Positions 20,887 through 30,198 of a stretch of 64,000 nucleotides of DNA are shown here, piece after piece; position 1 is the first letter of the stretch, and every line of letters begins with the position of its first letter. Position numbers and translations under genes: made by a program. The DNA comes from Pelodictyon luteolum. Lineage in GTDB: Bacteria; Bacteroidota; Chlorobiia; Chlorobiales; Chlorobiaceae. The DNA lies in the NCBI GenBank assembly GCA_020721225.1, contig DYNE01000008.1, forward strand, positions 1 to 64,000, in the 5' to 3' direction. Under the pieces are notes generated by a model. That model worked only from the letters and a program-made list of their open reading frames with translations, was not told the origin of the DNA and did no database searches.

Positions 20887-23319
20887 TCATGTACGGGTTT
20901 TCTGCAGCCGCAGCGAGTTGCCGACCACGATAAGCGAGCTCGATGCCATCAGCAGCGCGGCGACGATGGGGTGAAGCATGCCCGAAACCGCAAGCGGCAC
21001 GGCAGCAAGATTGTAGAGAAACGCCCAGGCAAGGTTCTGGCGGATGACCGAGAAGCACCGTTTCGAGTGTTCTATAAGGGTATCGACAAGGAGCAGCCTG
21101 TCGGTGAGTACGGCGACTCCGGCGCTTTCAAGCGCAATGCCGGTAGCGCTGCCAAGGGTCACCCCGATGTCGGCAGCGGTAAGCGCAGGCGCGTCGTTGA
21201 TGCCGTCGCCTACCATCATGACGGTTTCTCCAGCCGCCTTGAGCTTTTCGATGACCGAAGCCTTTCCTGCAGGAGACAGTCCGGCCTTCAGGTCGGTTAT
21301 GCCGCACCGTGCTGCGATCCGGGACGCCACTCCGGGATTGTCGCCGGTCAGCATCATGATTTTCATTCCTCGCCGCCGGAGGGCGAAGAGCAGTTCCGGC
21401 AGATCGTCGCGGATTTCGTCGATGAGGCCTATCATGCCTGCGGGCCGGGTTCCCCGGGCGAGCATGACCACGGTTTTTCCTTCGTCCTCGATTTTTTGTG
21501 ATTGTGCTTGTTGTTCAGGGGTGATCTCCACCTGGTTCTGCAGCATGAAGGCAGGCGATCCTGCAAGCCATGTTTCATGCTGCAGGGTGCCGGAAACCCC
21601 CTTGCCCGGAAATGCCCGGAATGCTTCCACAGGCAGCAGTTCCCCGCTCCATCCTGCCGCTATGGCTTTTCCTGCCGGATGTTCCGAAGCCGATTCCAGC
21701 GATGCGGCATACCGGAGCAGGTCCGGAGCTGTGCTGAAATCCACGATGTCGGTAATCGAGGGTTTGCCCCGGGTGATGGTGCCGGTTTTATCGAACGCCA
21801 CGAGGGTTGTTTTCGAGACGGTTTCGAAGATATCTCCCCCCTTGATGAGCACCCCCTCTTTTCCCGCAGCAGTAGAACCAACGAGAATGGCAAGGGGAGT
21901 GGCGAGGCCCAGCGCGCAGGGACAGGCGATCACGAGAACCGAGACCGCGTTCATGAGCGCACTGACTGAACTTTGGCCGCCGAAATTCATCCTGTAGAGA
22001 AAGGTCAGAAGCGCGATCAGCAGGATGGCCGGCACGAAGTATCCGGCAACCCTGTCGGCAAGCTGCTGTACGGGGGCCCTGCGCGACTGGGCCTCTTCGA
22101 CGGTTCTGATGATACCGGCAAGCAGTGTCTCTCCGGGACTTCCGCTGACGCGGGCAAGCAGGCGCCCGTTGCCGTTCACCGTTCCTGCAAAGATGTTGTC
22201 TCTGGGACTTTTCATGACGGGAAGCGACTCGCCGGTCAGCATCGATTCGTTGATTTCCGCTTCTCCCCCGATAACCGTGGCGTCGAGGGGAATTTTCGCT
22301 CCGGGAATGATTTCGATGATGCTGCCGGGCGGGACCTGATCGAGGGAGACCGTCCGGCGCTCCCCGTTTTCCTTTGCCAGTACAGCTTCCTGCGGTTGCA
22401 GGCCGGCAAGCGCAACGATGGCGTTGCCTGCCTTGAGACGCGAGCCGGCTTCGAGGAACCGCCCGAGCAGGATGAAGGTGACGATCATGGCGGAGGTGTC
22501 GAAGAAAACCTCCCCGCCCAGCGGGATCATGGCGATGCTGTAGAGATAGGCCGAAAGCGAACCGAGTGCGACGAGCAGGTCCATGTTCGGGTTCAGCGAA
22601 CGGATGGACCGCAGCGCGCCGGCAAGGAACGGGTAGCCGGAATAGAGCACGACCGGCGTTGCCAGCGCCCAGGAGATCAGCTGAAACGCGAGCCTGTACT
22701 CGGTTCCGATACCCTGAAAAAAGCCGGCATAGAGCGCGGCAACAATCAGCATGAGCTGCATCGAGAAGAAACCGGCGGTTCCGAACCGGAGCAGCAGCTC
22801 CTGCTTTTCCCGTGCAAGGCTTTCCGTCGTGCCGCCGCTTCGCACGGGTCGTGCCGTATAACCCAGCGAGTGCAGCGTATCGAGAATGGCGTCGAGCCCG
22901 GTCGCTTCGGGATTCCAGTGGATGGCGGCCCTGTTCGTGGCGTAGTTCACCCTGACGGAATGGACGCCATCCTGTTTAGAGAGGTATTTTTCAATCAGCC
23001 AGACGCATGAAGCACACCGTATGCCGGAAAGCTGCAGGTCTATACGGCAGCCGTCCGCCGTTTTAACGATGGTCGAACCGAACGCATGGGGATCCGTTTT
23101 TTCGAAGGATGGAGTGCCAGGCAGCCACTGGCAGCGTTGTTCGTAGAACGCGTCAAGCGATGCGCCGTGTACAAGCTCGTAGACTCCCAGGCAGCCGTGA
23201 CAGCAGAAATATTTTACCGAACCGTCGATCTCCGCTTTGAGTGCCGCTGACAGAGGTACTTCCCTCAGGCAGTGCTCGCAACGGACTGTTCCGGAGGCAG
23301 GCTCAGTCCCTGACATCAA
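20887..23319 (-). CDS. ccoI: Heavy-metal (copper) P1B-type ATPase CcoI/FixI
   Basis: HMA domain with GIRCASC; CPCALGLATPLA; DKTGTIT; GDGINDAPAL; context between fixH and ccoS. Confidence 0.92.
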   Translation of the reverse strand: MMSGTEPASGTVRCEHCLREVPLSAALKAEIDGSVKYFCCHGCLGVYELVHGASLDAFYEQRCQWLPGTPSFEKTDPHAFGSTIVKTADGCRIDLQLSGIRCASCVWLIEKYLSKQDGVHSVRVNYATNRAAIHWNPEATGLDAILDTLHSLGYTARPVRSGGTTESLAREKQELLLRFGTAGFFSMQLMLIVAALYAGFFQGIGTEYRLAFQLISWALATPVVLYSGYPFLAGALRSIRSLNPNMDLLVALGSLSAYLYSIAMIPLGGEVFFDTSAMIVTFILLGRFLEAGSRLKAGNAIVALAGLQPQEAVLAKENGERRTVSLDQVPPGSIIEIIPGAKIPLDATVIGGEAEINESMLTGESLPVMKSPRDNIFAGTVNGNGRLLARVSGSPGETLLAGIIRTVEEAQSRRAPVQQLADRVAGYFVPAILLIALLTFLYRMNFGGQSSVSALMNAVSVLVIACPCALGLATPLAILVGSTAAGKEGVLIKGGDIFETVSKTTLVAFDKTGTITRGKPSITDIVDFSTAPDLLRYAASLESASEHPAGKAIAAGWSGELLPVEAFRAFPGKGVSGTLQHETWLAGSPAFMLQNQVEITPEQQAQSQKIEDEGKTVVMLARGTRPAGMIGLIDEIRDDLPELLFALRRRGMKIMMLTGDNPGVASRIAARCGITDLKAGLSPAGKASVIEKLKAAGETVMMVGDGINDAPALTAADIGVTLGSATGIALESAGVAVLTDRLLLVDTLIEHSKRCFSVIRQNLAWAFLYNLAAVPLAVSGMLHPIVAALLMASSSLIVVGNSLRLQKTRT

Positions 23320-23731
23320 AGGTGAATGCAGGATTGTTCAGTTTTTCGGAGAGCACGGTGGCTTTCCAGAGCTTGCGACCGCTCATGCATTTGACGATGA
23401 GTCCCTTTCCCTGATAGAGGCAGTTGCTCTTTTTAACGAGCTTGACCTGGTTTTTTCCCATCTCCATACCCGGCATGGAGAGGTCGAGCATGAGGTTTTC
23501 GGGAAGTGACTGACATGGCTTTATCGTGACGCTGAAGAGCAGTTCCTCCATGTGTTTTACGGGACGAGGGCTGATTTCAAGGGTGACGGCGCTGTTTCCG
23601 GCTGTTTTCGTGCAGGGGCCGACATGAATGTCGCAGTCCGGCTTCTGTTCGGCGGGGAACATCCATGCCGAACAGAGGAAGAGTATTGCAAGTGCGGCTC
23701 CGGCGCGTTTCAGTTGAGTTCGATAAACCAT
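23303..23731 (-). CDS. Exported FixH/YtkA-like small protein
   Basis: Signal peptide; LMLDLSMPGMEMGKNQVKL; overlaps both neighbours in the cco accessory cluster. Confidence 0.55.
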   Translation of the reverse strand: MVYRTQLKRAGAALAILFLCSAWMFPAEQKPDCDIHVGPCTKTAGNSAVTLEISPRPVKHMEELLFSVTIKPCQSLPENLMLDLSMPGMEMGKNQVKLVKKSNCLYQGKGLIVKCMSGRKLWKATVLSEKLNNPAFTFDVRD

Positions 23732-24147
23732 TTTCGTGATGTTTGGAGTTGTTCTTTACTGATATCCACCCGGGCAAGCCATACGCCTTCGAAAGGGATT
23801 ACAGCTGTTGTCCGGTAGCTGCCCGGTTCCGTCTCTTTCATGGGCACAGTTTTGTCGTATGTCTTTTTCGACAGGTTTCCTACGAAGAATGTCACATGGG
23901 CATTCCTGAGCGGCTCGCCGTGGGTTGCAATCGTAACATGGACCTCATTGGCTCCTTTTTGCATGGAGTCCGGCAGGACGACGGAGAGTCCGCTTGACGA
24001 TTCGGCGGATTTCGTGCTGAAGTAAGCACTCGCTTTTTCATAGTAGTCGGGTTCCACAAGCCCCTCTGCCTGTCGGTAGGCTATGGTGATCCCGCTTGCC
24101 ATAGCCAGGATAAAAAGAGAGTAGAGCGCGATGAGAAAGAGTTTCAT
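23710..24147 (-). CDS. fixH: FixH family protein
   Basis: GITIAYRQAEGLVEPDYYEKASAYF typical of FixH; context. Confidence 0.8.
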   Translation of the reverse strand: MKLFLIALYSLFILAMASGITIAYRQAEGLVEPDYYEKASAYFSTKSAESSSGLSVVLPDSMQKGANEVHVTIATHGEPLRNAHVTFFVGNLSKKTYDKTVPMKETEPGSYRTTAVIPFEGVWLARVDISKEQLQTSRKWFIELN

Positions 24148-25247
24148 AGAAAACCTGTATCCTTATGGATTGATATGCCGCTGCCGATGAGCGTGAACCG
24201 GACTTTTTGAACGCTTCCGGAGGCTTTAAGCAAAACCTTGCCGCGCGCCACTTCGTACGCTTTGAGCGTTACGGAGTGCTCTCCGATAACAGTAACGTCC
24301 GGAGCCGCAGAAAGTTCAAGGTCGAGCGTTTTCCCGCTGTTGTTGTAGACCGTCCAGGAGTAACGGTTCAGTCCTTCCGGAAGCTGTTCCTGGTCCCGGG
24401 TAATGAGAAAATCCACGGGGGGACGCAAGGTTATGATAAGGATCAGCAGCATGCCGGCTGCTGCGGTAATGCCTCCCATCCAGAATGTTTTCGCTCTCAA
24501 TATCTTTCCCTTGTAGTTCGGGAAAGGCGCAAGACCGCGAGGTTCGCTCTTTGCGCTGCATGCATCGATGCACTCGGCGCATGCAATGCACCTTGTACTG
24601 AGTCCCGCCTTGATGTCGATGCCGACCGGACAGACTTTTACGCAGGAGTCGCATTTCATGCAGGTATCATCGCGCGATTTGTCGTATTCGATGACGAGGG
24701 TATCCTTGTCGAACAGCGCATTCTGCATCATGGCGTAAGGGCAGATCGACATGCAGAATTTTCTTCCGAGAAAGGCGAGTTCAAGGTAAACCAGCATCCA
24801 GAGGACAAGAAAAAAAGCGGTAACCGGCAGGGAGACGAAGAGGCCCTTCATCGTTTCCGGCGGGGGCACGAAGTACCAGATCATCGTAAGCGATACAAGC
24901 GCCGCGACGGGGAGCAGCAGGATGTTCCTTACGGTTTTGCTGTTTTTTATGCCGAACCGGGCGGCAAGGCTTTCGGAGAGATCGAGCAGTACCGTTTGGG
25001 GGCATAGCCAGCCGCACCAGATTCGCCCGAATACAGCCGTTACAAAGGTAATGAAGAGCAGCATGAAGAGAATGGCCGCAAGCAGCAGGTAGAACTCCCG
25101 TATCCAGATGACCGTACCGAAAAAGTAGAGTTTAAGTTCGCCGATATCGAAACGCAGGGCGCTCTGGCCATTGATTCTTATAAAAGGAAGCCCTGTGATG
25201 AGCAGGGCTTGCAGTAGTTGAACCGTTCTTCTGTATTTTTTCCACAC
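24144..25247 (-). CDS. ccoG: Cytochrome c oxidase accessory protein CcoG (FixG/RdxA)
   Basis: GRIWCGWLCPQTVLLDL; ferredoxin Cys motifs CMKCDSCVKVCPVGIDIKAGLSTRCIACAECIDAC. Confidence 0.93.
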   Translation of the reverse strand: MWKKYRRTVQLLQALLITGLPFIRINGQSALRFDIGELKLYFFGTVIWIREFYLLLAAILFMLLFITFVTAVFGRIWCGWLCPQTVLLDLSESLAARFGIKNSKTVRNILLLPVAALVSLTMIWYFVPPPETMKGLFVSLPVTAFFLVLWMLVYLELAFLGRKFCMSICPYAMMQNALFDKDTLVIEYDKSRDDTCMKCDSCVKVCPVGIDIKAGLSTRCIACAECIDACSAKSEPRGLAPFPNYKGKILRAKTFWMGGITAAAGMLLILIITLRPPVDFLITRDQEQLPEGLNRYSWTVYNNSGKTLDLELSAAPDVTVIGEHSVTLKAYEVARGKVLLKASGSVQKVRFTLIGSGISIHKDTGFL

Positions 25248-25300
25248 AGGCCGCTGTTGTTTGGATTGCTTCCCGCTTGCCGTATCATGAGCCGCAAGCC

Positions 25301-25762
25301 CTATTTTTTCACACTTTCCAGAAAGGCTGCAAGCTTGTAGATCCGCTCTTTTCCAAGCTGCTGCATGAATGGAGGCATGCCGTTCGGTCTTCCGTTGGCC
25401 ACCGATTCATAGATATCCTGAGCGGTCGAGCCGTATTTCAGTGCGACCGTGAGGTTCGGGCCGATACCGCCCGTTGCGTCGGCATTGTGGCATGCTGCGC
25501 AGCTTTCGGCATATATTGCCTTGCCTTCTGCAATGGCTGCCGGCTGGCCGCTGTACTTGTCGGGAGTCCCTGGGCTCTGGCTCGCCGCGGGAACGGCTTT
25601 TGCCATCTCTTCTTCGAATCCCCTGTAAAAAGACCAGCCGGAAATCGCCGGCGTATAGGAAACGATGTACCAGACCAGAAAGATGATGACGCCGAAAAAG
25701 AAGAGCAGCCATCCCTTCGGGATGCTGTTATGGCCCTCTCCGGGTTCTCCTGTATCGTGCAT
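25301..25762 (-). CDS. ccoP: cbb3 oxidase CcoP-like subunit with a single haem c motif
   Basis: CcoP-type N-terminus (IPKGWLLFFFGVIIFLVWYIVSYTPAISGWS) and one CAACH motif. Confidence 0.82.
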   Translation of the reverse strand: MHDTGEPGEGHNSIPKGWLLFFFGVIIFLVWYIVSYTPAISGWSFYRGFEEEMAKAVPAASQSPGTPDKYSGQPAAIAEGKAIYAESCAACHNADATGGIGPNLTVALKYGSTAQDIYESVANGRPNGMPPFMQQLGKERIYKLAAFLESVKK

Positions 25763-25828
25763 GTGAGCCTCCTGTTGATTTAGTGCGATTTGGTTGCCTT
25801 GCGGATCTTCTCCGGTCTGAGGCAGTTG

Positions 25829-25972
25829 CTATTCATCATGTTCCAGCATGGAATGCTTTGGCTGTTCAACCACCTGTTTCCTCCTGGGGTTGTAATAGTA
25901 GGCAATGATGCCTGCGAACACGGCTGCAAGCGATATGGTGAAGAAGAGGTACGCGAGCTGTGAGAAGTTCAT
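25829..25972 (-). CDS. ccoQ: cbb3 oxidase small subunit CcoQ (47 aa, absent from supplied ORF track)
   Basis: Manual translation MNFSQLAYLFFTISLAAVFAGIIAYYYNPRRKQVVEQPKHSMLEHDE*; between ccoO and ccoP. Confidence 0.85.
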   Translation of the reverse strand: MNFSQLAYLFFTISLAAVFAGIIAYYYNPRRKQVVEQPKHSMLEHDE

Positions 25973-26640
25973 TTCGTTGCCTCCAGATTTTTGACGTCCT
26001 GGCCGAGTTTCTGCAGATAGGCGATCATGGCATCCATTTCGGTGAGATCGTTGCGAAGCTTTTCGGGAGTTACCTGATCGCGGGTCTCTTTCGAGTCGTA
26101 GTCGGCTGCGGTGACCTTTGCCTTGTAGTCCGCAATCTGCCGCTCCACCTCAGCAGCACTGTACCCATACCCCAGCACCGATATTTTTTTGATAGAATAT
26201 CTTGTGTCGAGCGGGTTTTCGGCAAGCCATCCGTATGGAGGCATATTGGATTTTTCGAACATGCCCTGCGGACTCTGCATGTGGCGGTAGTGCCACGAGT
26301 CGGGGTACTTTCCGCCAATCCTGTTCAGATCCGGTCCGGTACGGCGGGAACCCCAGAGGAAGGGGCGGTCGTAAGCGAACTCTTCGGGTTTGGAATACTC
26401 GCCGTAACGCAGAACTTCGGTTCTCAGCGGGCGAACGGTCTGGGTATGGCAGTTGTTGCAGCCCTCCCGGATGTACAGATCCCGGCCTTCAAGTTCGATT
26501 GCGGTGTATGGTTTTATGAGCGGGCTTACCGGCTGTGTCGATGGCATGAAAAGCGGAATGAACACCGTTACGATGGTTCCGACAAGAATCACCAATGCCG
26601 ACAGCACAGCAAAAACAACCGGTTTCGAATAGATCCCCAT
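25969..26640 (-). CDS. ccoO: cbb3 oxidase subunit II CcoO
   Basis: EGRDLYIREGCNNCHTQTVRPLRTEVLRYGEYS; WGSRRTGPDLNRIGGKYPDSWHYRHM. Confidence 0.95.
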   Translation of the reverse strand: MGIYSKPVVFAVLSALVILVGTIVTVFIPLFMPSTQPVSPLIKPYTAIELEGRDLYIREGCNNCHTQTVRPLRTEVLRYGEYSKPEEFAYDRPFLWGSRRTGPDLNRIGGKYPDSWHYRHMQSPQGMFEKSNMPPYGWLAENPLDTRYSIKKISVLGYGYSAAEVERQIADYKAKVTAADYDSKETRDQVTPEKLRNDLTEMDAMIAYLQKLGQDVKNLEATK

Positions 26641-26668
26641 GATACATGCTCCTTTTAGGGTTGGTTGA

Positions 26669-28054
26669 TTATGCTTCCGCTGGCCGTTTTCTGACGGTCA
26701 TGACAAGGTTGTAGACGAAAATCAGGATACCGACAAAGTAGACCAGGCCCGCAGCGAAACGCAGCTTGTAGTAAGGATAGAGCGAGGTGACCGAGTCGAG
26801 GAAATTGTACATCAGAGACCCGTCCGGGTTGGTTGCTTTCCACATGGCTCCCTGCTGGATGCCTCCGATCCACATGGTGATGGTCCAGGTGAGCTGGCCT
26901 CCGAGAATGAGCCAGAAATGCATGTTGGCGAGTTTGACGCTGTGCAGTTCGTTTCCGGTGATACGCGGGATCATGTAATAGAATGAGGCCGATATTACCA
27001 TGGCGACCCATCCCATGGTTCCCATGTGTACATGGCCGACAACCCAGTCGGTGTAGTGGAAGAATGCATTGAGCGTGCGCAGACCCTGCAGAGGCCCCTG
27101 GAGTGTCTGCAGGCCGTAGAAGGTTATGCCGAGTATGAAGAACTTCACGAGATAGTTCGAGCGCATCTGGTCCCAGTTGCCCTGCAGGGTGTAGTAACCG
27201 TTTACGACCGAACCCCATGAGGGTGCGATCAGGAAGATGCTGAAAGCGATTGCCACGGTCTGTATCCATTCGGGAAGCGGGGTGAGCATGAGGTGGTGCG
27301 CACCGGTCCAGAGATAGGCGAAGATGAGCGCCCAGAAAGAAATGATGGAAAGCCGGTGGCTGTAGATCGGCAGTCCTGTGGCTTTTGGCAGAAAGTAATA
27401 GAACATGGCCAGAACCGGTACGGTAAAGATGAATCCCACGATGTTATGGCCGTACCACCACTCCACGTTGGCGTCGTTGGCTCCGGCGTAAAGGCTGTAG
27501 GACTTGAAGAGGGTGACCGGAACTGCGAGGTTGTTGACGATGTAGAGGACGGCGATGGTGACGGTCATGGCGATGATGTACCAGAGGGAAATGTACATCT
27601 GTTTTTCCTGACGTTTAAGGAGCGTGCCGAAAACGTTGATCGCGTACATGACCCAGAGGATAACTACGCCCACATCGAGAGGCCACTCCAGTTCGGCATA
27701 CTCCCTTGTGGTGTTCATGCCCATGAAGAGGCTCAGGGCGGCAAGGGCGATGGCTGCATTGAAGAGGTAGAGGTGGGCAAGTGCAAGCTTTGGAAAAGCA
27801 AGAGGAGCCCGGGTAAGGCGCTGCAGAATGTAATAGGATGTTGCAAAGATGCCGGCAAGACCGAAGCCGAGGCCAAGGCCGTTCGTGTGCACGACCCGCA
27901 GCCTGCCGAAACTGAGCCAGGGGGTGAGGTTAAGCGCCGGATTGAACATCTCGAAAGCAATCCACAACCCGACTACAAGACCGATAACCAGCCAGAACAG
28001 GGCTGAAAATGCGAATCCGCGCACAACCCTGTACTCATACCCCGTTTCGCTCAT
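26669..28054 (-). CDS. ccoN: cbb3 oxidase subunit I CcoN
   Basis: VEWWYGHNIVGF, DWVVGHVHMGTMGWVAMV; start taken at MSETGYEYR. Confidence 0.94.
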   Translation of the reverse strand: MSETGYEYRVVRGFAFSALFWLVIGLVVGLWIAFEMFNPALNLTPWLSFGRLRVVHTNGLGLGFGLAGIFATSYYILQRLTRAPLAFPKLALAHLYLFNAAIALAALSLFMGMNTTREYAELEWPLDVGVVILWVMYAINVFGTLLKRQEKQMYISLWYIIAMTVTIAVLYIVNNLAVPVTLFKSYSLYAGANDANVEWWYGHNIVGFIFTVPVLAMFYYFLPKATGLPIYSHRLSIISFWALIFAYLWTGAHHLMLTPLPEWIQTVAIAFSIFLIAPSWGSVVNGYYTLQGNWDQMRSNYLVKFFILGITFYGLQTLQGPLQGLRTLNAFFHYTDWVVGHVHMGTMGWVAMVISASFYYMIPRITGNELHSVKLANMHFWLILGGQLTWTITMWIGGIQQGAMWKATNPDGSLMYNFLDSVTSLYPYYKLRFAAGLVYFVGILIFVYNLVMTVRKRPAEA

Positions 28055-28208
28055 TTGGCGTTCTCCGGATAGTTGTTGTTCTGGAATATGGACACGACAA
28101 CGTACCCGTGCAGGTATCAAAAAAATGAATACCCCCAAAAACGCCGTGTGCCATTCAGCGTAACTACTCCAAAATGTAAGCAGAAAAAACCGGATAACTA
28201 TGATTTTT

Positions 28209-28254
28209 AATAAAAAAAAGACCGGAATTGTCTGAAATCCCGGTCTTTTTTTTA
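28209..28254 (-). terminator. Terminator following mtnA (minus strand)
   Basis: AAAAAAAAGACCGG...CCCGGTCTTTTTTTT hairpin. Confidence 0.8.
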
Positions 28255-28275
28255 AAAGAAATAGTGCAGATACTC

Positions 28276-29340
28276 TCAGTTTTCGAAGAGTTCCGCGAGG
28301 CCTTTCACGTAGTCGCCGACGACGGCTTTTTTCTCCGTGATGATGCCGCGAATGAGGGTTCCGGGTGTAACGTCGAAAGCGTAGTTCACCACCGGTGTGG
28401 TTGGCGTAGCGACCTGTGTGCCGAAAATCGTGCGCAGTTCGTCGGCATTGCGCTCCTCGATAGGTATCTGTGATCCTTCGGAGAGGGTGATGTCGATCGT
28501 GGAGACCGGAGCTGCGATGTAAAACGGGATACAGTGGTGGTTCGCGCTGATGGAATGGGCATAGGTGCCGATTTTGTTGGCCGTATCGCCGTTGGCCGTG
28601 ATGCGGTCGGCACCGACCACGGCAAAGTCGATCATGCCCCGCTGCATGAGGATTGCCGATGAAGAATCGGAGATCGAAACGAACGGAATACCGTCATGCT
28701 CGAGCTCCCATGCGGTCAGGCGCAGTCCCTGCAGAAGCGGACGGCTTTCCGAGGAGATCACCCTTTCAATAAGCCCTTCCTGCCAGGCGAGACGGATCAC
28801 GCCAAGCGCCGTACCGATGCCGCAGCAGGCGAGCGTGCCGGTGTTGCAATGTGTCAGCACGTTAAGCTTGCGGGTTTTCAGCACATCAGCCAGATCCCGT
28901 TTCAGCTGCTCGACACCGTGGCGTGCGATCCGGTCGCAGTTATCGACTTCGTCGGAGTAGATTTTTTGCGCCTCGTCTGTCATTTTGGCGAAGAGCGCTT
29001 CGAGTGAATCTGCTTCGAAGTTAGCGTCATACACAGCCTGCATTTTCTTCGTTGCGAAGAAGAGGTTGACGGCTGTCGGGCGGGATGCGTTGACCTCGGC
29101 GATCAGCTTGTCGAAGTAGGCCGGGAAGTCAGCCTTGTCTCCCTGATATGCGTTGAGGCCGAGCACAACCGTATAGCCGGCCGATGCGCCGATGAGCGGA
29201 GCGCCCCTTACGGCGAGAGTCTTGATGGCCTCGATGGCCTCCTTGTAATCACGGGTTTCGACGTGAAGCTCCTGCAGTGGCAGGAAACGCTGGTCGAGGT
29301 AGCGGAATGTTCCGTTGGAAAAGGAAATTGCGTCTATCAT
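28276..29340 (-). CDS. mtnA: S-methyl-5-thioribose-1-phosphate isomerase
   Basis: TLAVRGAPLIGASAGY; THCNTGTLACCGIGTALGV; VVGADRITANGDTANKIGTY. Confidence 0.93.
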   Translation of the reverse strand: MIDAISFSNGTFRYLDQRFLPLQELHVETRDYKEAIEAIKTLAVRGAPLIGASAGYTVVLGLNAYQGDKADFPAYFDKLIAEVNASRPTAVNLFFATKKMQAVYDANFEADSLEALFAKMTDEAQKIYSDEVDNCDRIARHGVEQLKRDLADVLKTRKLNVLTHCNTGTLACCGIGTALGVIRLAWQEGLIERVISSESRPLLQGLRLTAWELEHDGIPFVSISDSSSAILMQRGMIDFAVVGADRITANGDTANKIGTYAHSISANHHCIPFYIAAPVSTIDITLSEGSQIPIEERNADELRTIFGTQVATPTTPVVNYAFDVTPGTLIRGIITEKKAVVGDYVKGLAELFEN

Positions 29341-29361
29341 GCTTACGGCTGTTTCTACTGG

Positions 29362-30183
29362 TTAAAGTTTTGCGACAACGGCTTTGAAGATGGCGGTCAT
29401 TTTCGGTTCCGCATGGTTTGATACTTCGATGATCTCCTCGATGCTGACCGGCTGCAGACTGTCGGGGAAGCATTCGTCGGTGACAATGGACATGCCGAAC
29501 ACTTCGGTGCCCTGATGGACGGCGGCGATGACTTCCGGAACGGTTGACATGCCTACGACATCGGCTCCGAGCATTCTCAGCATGCGGTATTCGGCACGGG
29601 TTTCGAGGCAGGGTCCTGAGAGGGCTATATAGACGCCTCGCTGTACCCTGATTTTCTCTTCGAGCGCAACCTGTTCGGCTATATCGAGGATGCGTTTCGA
29701 GTAGGGTTCGCACATGTCGGGGAAGCGTGAACCGGTTTCGGGATCGTTCGGCCCGATGAGCGGATTGCCGCCGAGAAGATTGATGTGGTCGTCGATCAGC
29801 ATGATATCACCTTTGCTGAAGGCGGGATTGAGACCTCCGCAGGCATTGGTGATGCCGAGGGTTTTTACGCCGAGATGTTTCATGACCCTGACAGGAAAGA
29901 CAATCTGCTGCATCGAGTAGCCTTCATAGAAATGGAAGCGTCCCTGCATGGCAACAACTTTTTTTCCGGCCAGCGTGCCGAAAATGAGTTTGCCTTGATG
30001 GGTTTCGACGGTGGATATAGGGAAGTTGGGAATATCGCCGTAGTCAAGGGCAAGTTCAACGTCGATCTCTTTGGCAAGAGCTCCGAGACCGGTTCCGAGA
30101 ACGATGCCTACAGGGTATTCTCCCTGGACTTTTTTGCGGATAAAGGTGACAGCTTCCTGAATTTTTGCCTGCTGAGCGATCAT
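29362..30183 (-). CDS. Purine nucleoside phosphorylase family (candidate methylthioadenosine phosphorylase)
   Basis: VGIVLGTGLGALAKEI, QGRFHFYEGY, ITNACGGLNP, GMSTVPEVIAAVHQG; beside mtnA. Confidence 0.9.
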   Translation of the reverse strand: MIAQQAKIQEAVTFIRKKVQGEYPVGIVLGTGLGALAKEIDVELALDYGDIPNFPISTVETHQGKLIFGTLAGKKVVAMQGRFHFYEGYSMQQIVFPVRVMKHLGVKTLGITNACGGLNPAFSKGDIMLIDDHINLLGGNPLIGPNDPETGSRFPDMCEPYSKRILDIAEQVALEEKIRVQRGVYIALSGPCLETRAEYRMLRMLGADVVGMSTVPEVIAAVHQGTEVFGMSIVTDECFPDSLQPVSIEEIIEVSNHAEPKMTAIFKAVVAKL

Positions 30184-30198
30184 GATCGGGTTGTTGTT

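Noticed and set aside
21973-23010. 345 aa plus-strand ORF
   Set aside because: Antisense to ccoI, whose P-type ATPase motifs are unambiguous.
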